This document shows positions 45,330 through 53,711 of a stretch of DNA of 64,000 bases, in pieces (the first letter of the stretch is position 1; each line of letters opens with the position of its first letter). The stretch comes from Streptomyces sp. MST-110588. Lineage in GTDB: Bacteria; Actinomycetota; Actinomycetes; Streptomycetales; Streptomycetaceae. Below the pieces are notes generated by a model. The model was not told the DNA's origin. It did no database searches and worked only from the letters and a program-made list of their open reading frames with translations. The translations under genes were made by a program, and so were the position numbers. Location: NCBI RefSeq assembly GCF_022695595.1, contig NZ_CP074380.1, forward strand, positions 6,392,001-6,456,000. The letters are read 5' to 3'.

Positions 45330-47124
45330 GCCCCGACCCGCGCCCGGACGACTCCCCGGCTGCCGCCTCCTGGCCCTCCGGCCGGCTCAGCCGGACCGGC
45401 CGGTCGGGCCGGCCTGATCGCACCGGTCGTATCGGCCGTACCGGTGCCACCGGCCGCACCGGCCGTTCGGGCAGCGCCGGCCGCAGCGACCGGTCCGACC
45501 GTTCGCGTACGTTCCCGCCGCTGCCCGTCCGCTCCGGTGACCAGGACCCGTTCGCCGAGTCGTGGTGGGGCAGCGCATGGCTGGACGCGCTGGAGACCAC
45601 CGCGCTGGACACCGCGCGCCTGGCCCGCGGCCGGACATACGCCCGCGACGGCAATGTCGACACGATCAACGTCACACCGGGCCGTATCGCCGCCTCCGTA
45701 CGGGGCAGCCGGCCGCGCCCGTACAGCGCGGAGGTCCGCCTACAGGTCCTCACCGACGACGAGTGGGCCGTGCTCCTGGACACCATTGCCGCCGAGCCGG
45801 AGCATCTGGCGGCGCTGCTTGCGAAGAAGCTGCCCCGTGCGCTCGCCGAGTCGGACGTACGGCTGCTGCCCGGGCCGGGCGACCTCCTCCCGCGCTGCTC
45901 GTGCCCCGACCGGGGACATCCGTGCAAGCACGCCGCCGCCCTGTGTTTCCAGACGGCCCGGCTCCTGGACGCCGATCCGTTCGTCCTGCTCCTGATGCGC
46001 GGTCGCGGTGAGAGGGAACTCCTCGACGAACTTTCCCGCCGCAGCGCCACCCACGCCGCGCTCGAAAGCCGTCCGCTGTCCGCCGCCCCGCGCGCGGCAC
46101 GCCTCGGCGGCCGTGACAGGCCGGTCGGCGAGGACGCCTCCGCCCGGCCCGGCGCGCCCGCGCGGCCCGGCATGTCCACACAGCCCGGGGCACCGGGAGA
46201 CTCCGCGGCGGCTGAGCGTGCCGCCACGGCCCGGCGCGGCGAGGCGTGCACCTCCTCGGCGGCGTCACCCCCGAGGGGCCGCAGACACCCCGAGCCGCGA
46301 CCACAACCCGGGCCCGTCATGGCCACGACCGCGATGCTGCTCACGCCTCAGACGCTGCTCACGCCTCACTCGGCGGCGCCGACCAGGGCGTTCTCGCCCG
46401 CGTCGCCCTCTCCGAACGGCTGCTTCCGGCACTTCCGCCGCCCATGCCCGTGCCGGACCGTCCGGGCCGGGCCCCGGCTCTCCCGGAGGCCGTCGGCCTG
46501 CCCTTCGACGCCGGGTCGCTGGAGTTCCTGGCCACCGACGCCGCCGCCCGCGCCCACGCGTACCTGGCCGCCCAGCCCGCCCGTCCCGACGCACCCACCG
46601 CATCCGCCCCTCGCCCCTCAGCCGCTCACTCCTCCACCGCCCCCACCCCCGCCGTCCCCGAGGCCGTCCGCAGCCCCTTCCCGGCGCTTACGGCATGGCA
46701 GGACGCCGTCCGGCTGGCCGCCGGCGCCCATCCCACGGCCGGCCTGACCGCCACGACCCGCGGCCTGTACCGGGACCTGGCCGCGGCCACCGGCCGTACG
46801 ACCGCGGACGTGGCCCGCGCGGTCGCCGCCTGGCGGCAAGGCGGTGCCGAAGGACTCGTCCTCCTCGACACCACCTGGAACCCGCCGGCCGGGGACTTCG
46901 ACCGCGCCCGCAGCGCCCTGCTCTCCGCCGGCCTCCCCGACCTCCCGGTCCTGCGCCCCCGCTACAACCACCTCACCGACCCCGCCCGCAGCATCCAGCT
47001 CCGCTTCGGCCACGACAACCGCTGGTACCCCTACGAATCCGACCCCGGCCGCGAGGACTGGTGGCCCACCGGGCGCGCCGACCCCGACCCCGTGGCGGCC
47101 CTGACCGCCCTCCTGGCACGATGA
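45326..47124 (+). pseudogene. SWIM zinc-finger protein (one-base frameshift)
   Basis: Partner of the SNF2 protein. Residues 12-65 are an Arg/Gly/Thr/Ser repeat region (RTGRSGRPDRTGRIG type). Then QDPFAESWWGSAWLDALE and the SWIM motif LPRCSCPDRGHPCKHAAAL, a CxCx(n)CxH zinc finger, are clear. The frame continues to about 46270 and then turns Pro/Arg-rich. Family-like sequence (LARVALSERLLPALPP, FDAGSLEFLATDAAARAHAYL, WYPYESDPGREDWWPTG) resumes one frame back and ends at 47124. One additional C in the C5 run 46268-46272 joins both halves into about 599 aa. As written, the C-terminal half is lost. Confidence 0.8.
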
Positions 47125-47151
47125 CCGGCCGCGCTGACTACCCTCGGGGCC

Positions 47152-49245
47152 GTGGAAGGTCTCGACACGCTCACCCGGTCCCTCGCGCAGCGCACCCCCG
47201 AACAGCTCGCCGCCCTGCTCACCCGCCACGCGGAGCCCCTCTCCCGGCAGCCCGCGCCCACCCGGCTCCGCGCCCTGGCCGCCACACTGTGGTCGTACGA
47301 GACCCTCCACCACGTGGTCCTCCACCTCGATCACCCGCGCCTGCACCTGCTGGCCGCGACCGCCCGCATCAGTCAGGGCCTCGCCAAGGAGAGCGCTCCG
47401 GTTCCCGCCGCCCCGGCGCCCGGGGCGGACTACCAGTCGCTGATGGCGCACCGTCTGTCCTTCGCGCACCTGGCCACCGAGCCCGTACCGAGCGAGGAGA
47501 TCTACGCCGCCCTGGGCGCGGACCGGGCCGGTCCCGCCCGCGACGCCGCCGTCGCCGCGCTGCGATCTCTGTACGAGGACGGGCTGGCGGCACCCACCGA
47601 AGACGGTCGCGTCGTCGTGCCCCCTCGCACGCCCCAGCTCCTGGGCACGCTCGACCTCGGCCCCTTCACCCCCACCGCGCCCATCCCCGACGCCACCTCC
47701 GACACCGCTCGCGGGCCGCAATCCGCCGTCGGGCACGCCGCCGTCGGGCACGCCGCCGTCCCTTTCCCCGCCCCCCGCTCGCCCCACGCCGAATCCCAGG
47801 CCGCCGCCTCCGTACTGGCCGCCGCACTGGACCGGCTGCTCGCATCCCTCGCCGGCCGGCCCGCCGCGCTCCGCAAAGCAGGCGGCCTGGCCCTGCGCGA
47901 AATCAAACGGCTTGCGAAGGACGCCGGCACGACCGAGGCGCAGTGCCGCCTGCTGCTCGATCTGGCCCTGGCCGCCGGACTGATCGCACTGACCCGTACG
48001 CCGGCGGGCACCACCGCACTGCCCACCAGCGCCTACGACGACTGGCTGACCCGTACCCCCGGCGCACGCCTGGCCCCGGTCCTCGCCGCCTGGCTCACCC
48101 TCTGGGCCATCCCCACCCATACGCCGGAGGGCGAAACCCCGACCGCGCTGGTCCGCGGTCACGACCGGCACGCCCCCGCCCTGCGGTACGCGCTCCTCGC
48201 CACCCTGGCCACCCTCCCCGCCGGCACCGGACTTCCGCCCCTCCGTACCGCCCTTCCGCCCCTCGACGCCGAGCCCCAGCCCCTCTCCAAGGGCATACAG
48301 GCCGAGGACACACAGGAAACCCGGGGCACGCAAACACCCCACCACAACGGCCCGGTCCCCTCCTCGGAGAGCCGCCCCGCCGCCTCGCACCCCCTGCTCC
48401 GGGCCGCCGCCTGGCACCGTCCGCTCGCCGTCACCGACCAGCCGGCGGCCGAAGCCCGCGCCGCCCATACGCTCCAGGAAGCCGCCTTCCTCGGCCTCAC
48501 CGCCCACGGCACCCTCACCCCGCTGGGCCATGCCCTCCTCACGGCCCCGGACGCCGCCCGCACCGACGCCACCGACGCTCACAGCGCCCCGGCCGACGGC
48601 CTGCCGGCCGACGACTCCCCGCTCCACGCCGCCCTGCGCGACCTCCTGCCACCGCCCGTACACAAGGCCCACTTCCAGGCGGACCTGACAGCCGTCGTCC
48701 CCGGCCCGCCCGCCGCCGACCTCGCCGCTCTGCTCGCCGCCACGGCCGACCGGGAGTCCGAAGGCCACGCCGTGACCTGGCGGTTCGGCCCCGGCTCCGT
48801 ACGCCGCGCCCTGGACGGCGGTTACCGGGCCGACACCCTCCTCGCCGGCCTCACCGAGGCATCGGCGACCGGGACGCTGCCCCAGCCGCTGATCTACCTC
48901 GTCCAGGACGCCGCCCGCGCCCACGGCCGTATGAGCGTCCTACCCGTCGGATGCTGCGTCCGCTCCGACGACCAGGCCCTGATCCGCGAACTCGCCGCCC
49001 ACCGGGCGCTGCGCCCCCTCGGCCTACGCGCCATCGCCCCGACCGTCCTGACCAGCAGCAGCGAGCCCGCCGCCACCCTGGAAGCGCTCCGGGCCGCCGG
49101 GTACGCCCCCACCCTCGAATCCGAGACCGGTACCGCCACGATCGAGCGCCTCCCTTCTCATCGCGCCAACACCCCGCCCCCGGCCCGCAGATCCGCCGCC
49201 GCGCTCGCCCTCACCCTCGCCCAACGCCTGCTGGCGACACCGTGA
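47152..49245 (+). CDS. Helicase-associated (XPB/Ssl2 helicase C_3-type) protein
   Basis: 697 aa from GTG 47152. There is no helicase ATPase in it. The N-terminal part has winged-helix-like repeats (TRLRALAATLWSYETLHHVVLHLD). The C-terminal third (FQADLTAVVPGPPAADLAALLAATADRESEGHAVTWRFGPGSVRRALDGG) is the domain called Helicase_C_3 or XPB/Ssl2-like, which in actinobacteria also precedes XPB helicases. Loops rich in Ala/Pro and a GHAAVGHAAV repeat are present. It follows the SWIM gene by 27 bases and probably forms an operon with SNF2 and SWIM, suggesting one DNA-processing complex. Confidence 0.82.
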   Translation: MEGLDTLTRSLAQRTPEQLAALLTRHAEPLSRQPAPTRLRALAATLWSYETLHHVVLHLDHPRLHLLAATARISQGLAKESAPVPAAPAPGADYQSLMAHRLSFAHLATEPVPSEEIYAALGADRAGPARDAAVAALRSLYEDGLAAPTEDGRVVVPPRTPQLLGTLDLGPFTPTAPIPDATSDTARGPQSAVGHAAVGHAAVPFPAPRSPHAESQAAASVLAAALDRLLASLAGRPAALRKAGGLALREIKRLAKDAGTTEAQCRLLLDLALAAGLIALTRTPAGTTALPTSAYDDWLTRTPGARLAPVLAAWLTLWAIPTHTPEGETPTALVRGHDRHAPALRYALLATLATLPAGTGLPPLRTALPPLDAEPQPLSKGIQAEDTQETRGTQTPHHNGPVPSSESRPAASHPLLRAAAWHRPLAVTDQPAAEARAAHTLQEAAFLGLTAHGTLTPLGHALLTAPDAARTDATDAHSAPADGLPADDSPLHAALRDLLPPPVHKAHFQADLTAVVPGPPAADLAALLAATADRESEGHAVTWRFGPGSVRRALDGGYRADTLLAGLTEASATGTLPQPLIYLVQDAARAHGRMSVLPVGCCVRSDDQALIRELAAHRALRPLGLRAIAPTVLTSSSEPAATLEALRAAGYAPTLESETGTATIERLPSHRANTPPPARRSAAALALTLAQRLLATP

Positions 49246-49305
49246 GGCCATGAGGATGTGAGGCCATGAGGACGTGAGGCCATGAGGACGTGAGGTTTTG
49301 AGGCT
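49242..49305. repeat. 16-bp tandem repeat, 4 copies, overlapping a stop codon
   Basis: Three near-identical copies of GTGAGGCCATGAGGAY and a fourth diverged copy. The first unit contains the TGA stop of the helicase-associated gene. Confidence 0.92.
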
Positions 49306-49388
49306 ATGACGCGTGTGAGACAGCGACATCACATTTCTCCCCTCCCGTCCCCTCCCCACCCCCTCCGCGTCCGCCCCCGCCCTCCCGC

Positions 49389-50465
49389 TCACTCGTACTC
49401 CGTACCACCCTTACGCGTCAGGTAAGCACCGCTGACCACCTTGGCGATCGCACGCCCGCCCAGCTCCTCGCTGTACCGGTCGGTGAGCGGGCGTACGACG
49501 ACACCCTCCCGGATGTGCACGCCACGCCCCGAGACCGTCTCGCGGCCCTCGGCCAGCTCCAGCACCCGCCGCGCGTCGTACGGCCCGGTGAACAGCGTGG
49601 GCACCAACGGCAGTTGCCCGCCCAACACCGCCGTCAGCTCCTGCGGGTCCAGCCACCGCACCCGCCCGTCGACCTCCACCGCGACATCGAACACCGCGTA
49701 GGCCGGTACGCCACGCCGGCTGTCGGCGCCGTACCCGAGATCCTGCACCCCGTCCCCGTACACCTCGCCGTAGATCCCGACCCGCGCCGCCCCCAGCTTC
49801 TCCGCCAGGAATGCCGCGGCCTCGGGTATGCCGTGCCCGCGAACGGCCCGCCAGTACAGGTTCTTTTCGTCCTCCTTCAACGCCAGCCGCTGCGCACCGA
49901 GCCCCTTGGACGTCACCCGCGTGACTTCGCTGCCGGCCGTGTACGTCACACAGCACGCGGTGCCGTGCACCTTCTCCGTCACCGCTACCGGCTCGCCCTC
50001 CGCGAACACCTTCGGGTAGCGCTTCAGATTCTCGATGTCGATCCACGGCAGCACATCAGGCGCCGACTCGACATCCCCGCTCATCGAGACAGGCACCGGC
50101 GGCACCCACTTCACAATCCCGAGCACCTCGGCGAAATCGGTACCGTCAGCCGCCGCCCGTTCCAGGTCCGTATCCGCCAATGCCCGAGGACGGCAGACAA
50201 TTCCCTGCGACAGCTCCCCGCGCAACCGAATGGCCTTCACCCGATTGCCCGCGGCCCCGGCGAGCTTCCCGCTCAGCCCCAGCTCCTCCACCAGGTCCTT
50301 GGGCAGTACGGCCTGCTCCGGCACGTACACCGCGAAGTCGCCCGTACGGTATACGCCCTTGGCGACCACCGCCCGATACAGCCCCACCTGCGCCAATTCC
50401 AGCGCATCGGCATTCGGATGCCCGTGAATCGTCAATTGCTCGGCCGTGACCCGCAGCGTCGACAC
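49389..50465 (-). CDS. RNA ligase (ATP), Deinococcus Rnl / DRB0094 type
   Basis: 358 aa from GTG 50465, with AGAAGGG upstream. The N-terminal OB-like domain (RAVVAKGVYRTGDFAVYVPEQAVLP, KAIRLRGELSQGIVC) and a covalent nucleotidyltransferase domain are visible. Motif I is EKVHGTAC with the nucleophile lysine at residue 165, the same position I recall for Deinococcus DraRnl. Further motifs are GIYGEVYG (III), FDVAVEVDGR (IIIa), EGVVVRPL (IV) and RAIAKVVS (V). This family seals 3'-OH/5'-phosphate RNA ends in duplexes and is proposed for RNA repair. It is monocistronic, next to the NLR locus. Confidence 0.92.
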   Translation of the reverse strand: MSTLRVTAEQLTIHGHPNADALELAQVGLYRAVVAKGVYRTGDFAVYVPEQAVLPKDLVEELGLSGKLAGAAGNRVKAIRLRGELSQGIVCRPRALADTDLERAAADGTDFAEVLGIVKWVPPVPVSMSGDVESAPDVLPWIDIENLKRYPKVFAEGEPVAVTEKVHGTACCVTYTAGSEVTRVTSKGLGAQRLALKEDEKNLYWRAVRGHGIPEAAAFLAEKLGAARVGIYGEVYGDGVQDLGYGADSRRGVPAYAVFDVAVEVDGRVRWLDPQELTAVLGGQLPLVPTLFTGPYDARRVLELAEGRETVSGRGVHIREGVVVRPLTDRYSEELGGRAIAKVVSGAYLTRKGGTEYE

Positions 50466-50835
50466 GACAAAACCCTTCTCCCATAACCACACGGACCGCC
50501 ACCCACCGCAACAGCCACCCTCACTCTGCCCGCCCCACCCCTCACTCGGCGAACCGTTTTCCGCCCCACTTCTCTGCCCGCTGCCTTCAGTCCGGCGAAT
50601 TCGCCAATCCCCTGGGGCCGTGGTCGGTCCGGCAGCGTCCGCGCCCGGGCAGGCCGGCCTCTCCACCTATGGAGGTCGCCTGTTCATGTATGGAGGACGG
50701 CCTGTTCACGTATGGGGGACGGCATGTCCACGTATGGGGGACGGCCTGTTCAAGACGGGGCTGGGATCTCTACCGTGGCGGGAACGGATAGGTGCCGGTG
50801 CCGTGTGTACGGCGGGCCGGGATGGAGGGGGAGCG
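50466..50835. other. Intergenic region upstream of the effector/NLR pair
   Basis: 370 bases between the divergent RNA ligase gene and the small helical gene. The distal part is C-rich and featureless, with no coding-like frame. The proximal part holds four 22-bp repeats (50662-50749) about 90 bases from the effector start, likely overlapping its promoter. Confidence 0.6.
50662..50749. repeat. 22-bp tandem repeat, 4 copies, upstream of the NLR locus
   Basis: Units of the form TCACGTATGGGGGACGGCCTGT, exactly 22 bases each, four in a row with two to five differences between copies. Each contains a TATGGRGG element, so protein-binding iterons or promoter-spacer variation are both possible. Confidence 0.92.
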
Positions 50836-51315
50836 ATGGAGGCGGAGTTGGTGGCGCTCGCTACGGCGGGGGCTACGGCGTTGGTGCAGCAGATGGCTGC
50901 CGAGGGGTGGGCGCAGGCGCGGGAGCGGGTGGTGGCGTTCTTCGCGCGGCGCCGGGGAGCCGGTGAGGAGGAGGCGCTCGCGGGCGAGTTGGAGGTCTCG
51001 CGCGGGGAGTTGCTGGCGGCCCGCGAGGAGGGGGACGACAGTGGGGCGGTGGATGTGGAGGCCGAGTGGCGGGTGAGACTGCGTCGGCTGCTGCGGGAGG
51101 ATCCGGCCGCCGCCGAGGAGTTGCGGGAGCTGGTGGACGCGTGGCGCGAGGAGAGCGGTGGTGTGCGGGTGCGGGACGTGCACAACAGCATCACTGGCGG
51201 GGTACACCACGGGACGGTGATCCAGGCGGGGGTGATCGCCGGGCTGACGCGGGAGGGGCGGCGGGACGCGCGACAGGACGGTCGGCGGGGCGGGCGTGCT
51301 CCGGATGATCACTGA
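50836..51315 (+). CDS. Small helical protein with C-terminal RHIM-like amyloid motif (putative effector)
   Basis: 159 aa; ATG 50836 after GGAGGGGGAG. Residues 1-37 (VALATAGATALVQQMAAEGW.. RVVAFF) form a small-residue-rich amphipathic helix pair. Residues 42-108 are charged helices. Residues 117-137 read NSITGGVHHGTVIQAGVIAGL, a Gly/Val/Gln hydrophobic motif like bacterial amyloid signalling (BASS/RHIM-like) motifs. A Gly/Arg tail follows. The next gene opens with a matching motif (NEVSGGTIHGNVVQA). In known bacterial NLR pairs the effector carries its motif at the C terminus and the NLR at the N terminus, exactly as here. The helical part could be a membrane-disrupting Bell/HeLo-like domain. 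The motif match is seen; the function is inferred. Confidence 0.72.
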   Translation: MEAELVALATAGATALVQQMAAEGWAQARERVVAFFARRRGAGEEEALAGELEVSRGELLAAREEGDDSGAVDVEAEWRVRLRRLLREDPAAAEELRELVDAWREESGGVRVRDVHNSITGGVHHGTVIQAGVIAGLTREGRRDARQDGRRGGRAPDDH

Positions 51316-53677
51316 TGGAGTGGGGGAGGGGCTCGGGGAAAGCGCTGCGGCCAGTGGGGGCACGGAGTTGAGTGGGGACGGGTTGAGGCGTGGGACCGGT
51401 GGTGGGGCGCGGGTGAGCAATGAGGTCAGCGGGGGGACGATTCACGGGAACGTGGTGCAGGCACGGAGCGTGGGAACGGTAGTGTTCGAGGCGGTGGCGC
51501 CGGCGAGGGTGCCGGGGGCGCCGGTGCCGCGGACGGTGCCCGGGGTGACACGTCTGTTCGTCGACCGGGAAGCCGTGGTGGACGAGGTGACGGCGTTATT
51601 GGACGGTGCGGACCGTGCGGGCCCCGGCGCGGGTGGCGGGCCGGTCGTGGTCGTGCTGTGGGGGCCCTCAGGGGTCGGGAAGACGGCCACGGCGCTGAGA
51701 CTGGCGGCGGCGTTCGGGGACCGGTTCGAGGAGGCGCAGCTCTACCAGCCACTGCGCGGCGCGTCGCCCGACACGGCGGTCAGTCCCGCGGACGCGCTGG
51801 TGCATCTGCTGCGTGATCTGGGCGCTCACCGGGAATGGATAGGAACCGACCAGGAGACGCTGGAGCGGCAGTTCCGCAGTCTGACGGCGGGGCGGCGTGT
51901 TCTGACGGTGCTGGACGATGCCCTTTCTGCCGCTCAGGTACGTCCTTTGCTGACCGCTTCGCCTTCCTCCCTGACCATTGTGACCAGCCGGCACCACCTC
52001 GGTCGCCTGGTGGCGGAGCACGGCGCCCATGGGCTGCGCCTCGGTCCGTTGGGGACCCGTGACGCGGTGGGACTGCTGGCCCGTATGGGAGGCGCGGGAG
52101 CCGGGGTCGAGGCGGTGGCGCGGCGCTGCGGCGGTATGCCCCTCGCGCTGTGTGCGGTGGGGGCGCGGGCCGCCGCGCGGCAGGAGCCGGACTGGGAGCT
52201 CCTGGAACGCGAGATGGCTGAGAGCGAACGGCGGGTCGTGCGGTCGATGACGGACGAGGCGGAGCGCGGGCGCGATGCGCCGGAGGAGGGCGGGCACGGG
52301 AGCGGGCGCGATGCGCCGGAAGGGGCCGGGAGCGGGCGCGGTGTGCTGGATGTGGCGGTGCTCGCCGCGTCGTACGAGGAGCTGCCCGAGACCGTGGCCC
52401 GTGTGTACCGCCTGTCGGGACTGCGGCCGTGGGCCCATGTGACAGCGGCCTCGGCCGCGGTCGCGGCGGGGGTCACGGAGGCGGAGGCCGCGGCGGCTCT
52501 GGAGGAGCTGGTCCGGCGGCGGATGCTGGAGAGGGAAGAGGAAGAAGAGGGAGAGGAAGAGGGGGACGGAGAAGGGGAGCGGCGGCGGTATCGGTTTCAT
52601 GATGCGTGGCGGGAGTACGCGCAGGAGCGGGCGCTGGCGCGGGACGGTGCCGCGGGCGTCGCGGCGGCGCTGCGCAAGGTCCTGCTGTGGTACGTACGGG
52701 CTGCCGCCGCGGCGGACGCCTGTGTGCTGCCGGGCCGCTGGCATCTGGGGCCTGCCTACGCGCGTCTGGAGGGCAGGCCCGCCGCGTACGCCGACGGGCA
52801 CAGCGCACTGGAGTGGCTCCGCGAAGAACGCCAGAACCTGGCGGAGGCGGTACGGGCCGCGGCCGACTACGGCCTGGACGAGGTGACATGGCAGTTGTGC
52901 GAGGCCATGTGGGGACTGCATCTGCGGCTCGGGTTCCACCAGCAGTGGGTGGGCACCCACCGGCTCGGCGTCCAGGCCGCGGCGCGCTGCGCGGAGGAAT
53001 GCCCCGAGGCGGAAGGGCGGATGCGGGCCCAACTCGGCTTCGCCTATATGGGGCTGGGGGATTTCGCACGGGCGCAGACGGAGTTCGAGGAGGCCGCCGC
53101 CGCGGACCGGCGGGCCGGTCACGTACGGGGTGAGGCGACCGCGGTGGAGTCACTGGGGCTGCTGCGGCTGCGGCAGGAACGGTGGGCCGATGCCGTGGAC
53201 TGCCTGGTGACGGCGCGGGAGCTGGCCCGGCAGGTCGGTGACCCGAGGGCGCTGGCCCTGTTGGAGCACCATCTGGGGCGGGCGCTCCAAGGGGCGGGCC
53301 GTCATGAGGCCGCCGTCGCACAGTTGGAGCGGGCGCGGGAGCTGATGCGCGCGCTGCCCGATCCGTACAACGAAGGCCGGGTGCTGATGAGCCTGGGCCG
53401 GGCGCTGCTGGAAGCCGGGCAGGGCCCCGCCGCCGAGGAGCTGCTCACGGAGGCGGCGGCGGTGATGGCGGCGGAGGGCGCGGTCATCCAGCAGGCGGAC
53501 GTCGCCGAACTGCGGGCGCTGGTGGCACGGCGGGCGGGGGACGCGGAGGCCGAGGCCGGACATCTGCGGGCGGCGCTCGCTTTCCATGAGGCGACGGGGG
53601 CGCCGGGCGCGGTGACGGTCCGGGCGCGCCTGGAGGAGCTGGGGGAGCTGGAGGGGCGTCAGAGCGCAGGGAGTTGA
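51305..53677 (+). CDS. NB-ARC/TPR NLR-like STAND ATPase with N-terminal RHIM-like motif
   Basis: 790 aa from ATG 51305 (GTG 51296 also possible), overlapping the effector gene by 11 bases. Residues 37-58 hold NEVSGGTIHGNVVQA, shared with the upstream protein. Then the NB-ARC ATPase: P-loop GPSGVGKT at 120-127, Walker B VLTVLDDA, sensor TSRHHL, and GGMPLAL (GxP). A winged-helix region carries a Glu-rich insert (EEEEEGEEEGDGEGE). About six TPRs follow (GFAYMGLGDFARAQTEFEEAAA, LRLRQERWADAVDCL, GRALQGAGRHEAAVAQLERA). TPRs would sense a trigger, the ATPase oligomerise, and the N-terminal motif template the effector. Leu98 is encoded by TTA (51596-51598), so translation should need bldA tRNA. Confidence 0.85.
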   Translation: MITDGVGEGLGESAAASGGTELSGDGLRRGTGGGARVSNEVSGGTIHGNVVQARSVGTVVFEAVAPARVPGAPVPRTVPGVTRLFVDREAVVDEVTALLDGADRAGPGAGGGPVVVVLWGPSGVGKTATALRLAAAFGDRFEEAQLYQPLRGASPDTAVSPADALVHLLRDLGAHREWIGTDQETLERQFRSLTAGRRVLTVLDDALSAAQVRPLLTASPSSLTIVTSRHHLGRLVAEHGAHGLRLGPLGTRDAVGLLARMGGAGAGVEAVARRCGGMPLALCAVGARAAARQEPDWELLEREMAESERRVVRSMTDEAERGRDAPEEGGHGSGRDAPEGAGSGRGVLDVAVLAASYEELPETVARVYRLSGLRPWAHVTAASAAVAAGVTEAEAAAALEELVRRRMLEREEEEEGEEEGDGEGERRRYRFHDAWREYAQERALARDGAAGVAAALRKVLLWYVRAAAAADACVLPGRWHLGPAYARLEGRPAAYADGHSALEWLREERQNLAEAVRAAADYGLDEVTWQLCEAMWGLHLRLGFHQQWVGTHRLGVQAAARCAEECPEAEGRMRAQLGFAYMGLGDFARAQTEFEEAAAADRRAGHVRGEATAVESLGLLRLRQERWADAVDCLVTARELARQVGDPRALALLEHHLGRALQGAGRHEAAVAQLERARELMRALPDPYNEGRVLMSLGRALLEAGQGPAAEELLTEAAAVMAAEGAVIQQADVAELRALVARRAGDAEAEAGHLRAALAFHEATGAPGAVTVRARLEELGELEGRQSAGS

Positions 53678-53711
53678 CGGGGTGGCGAACAAGAAGGGGG
53701 AGCTGGAGGGG

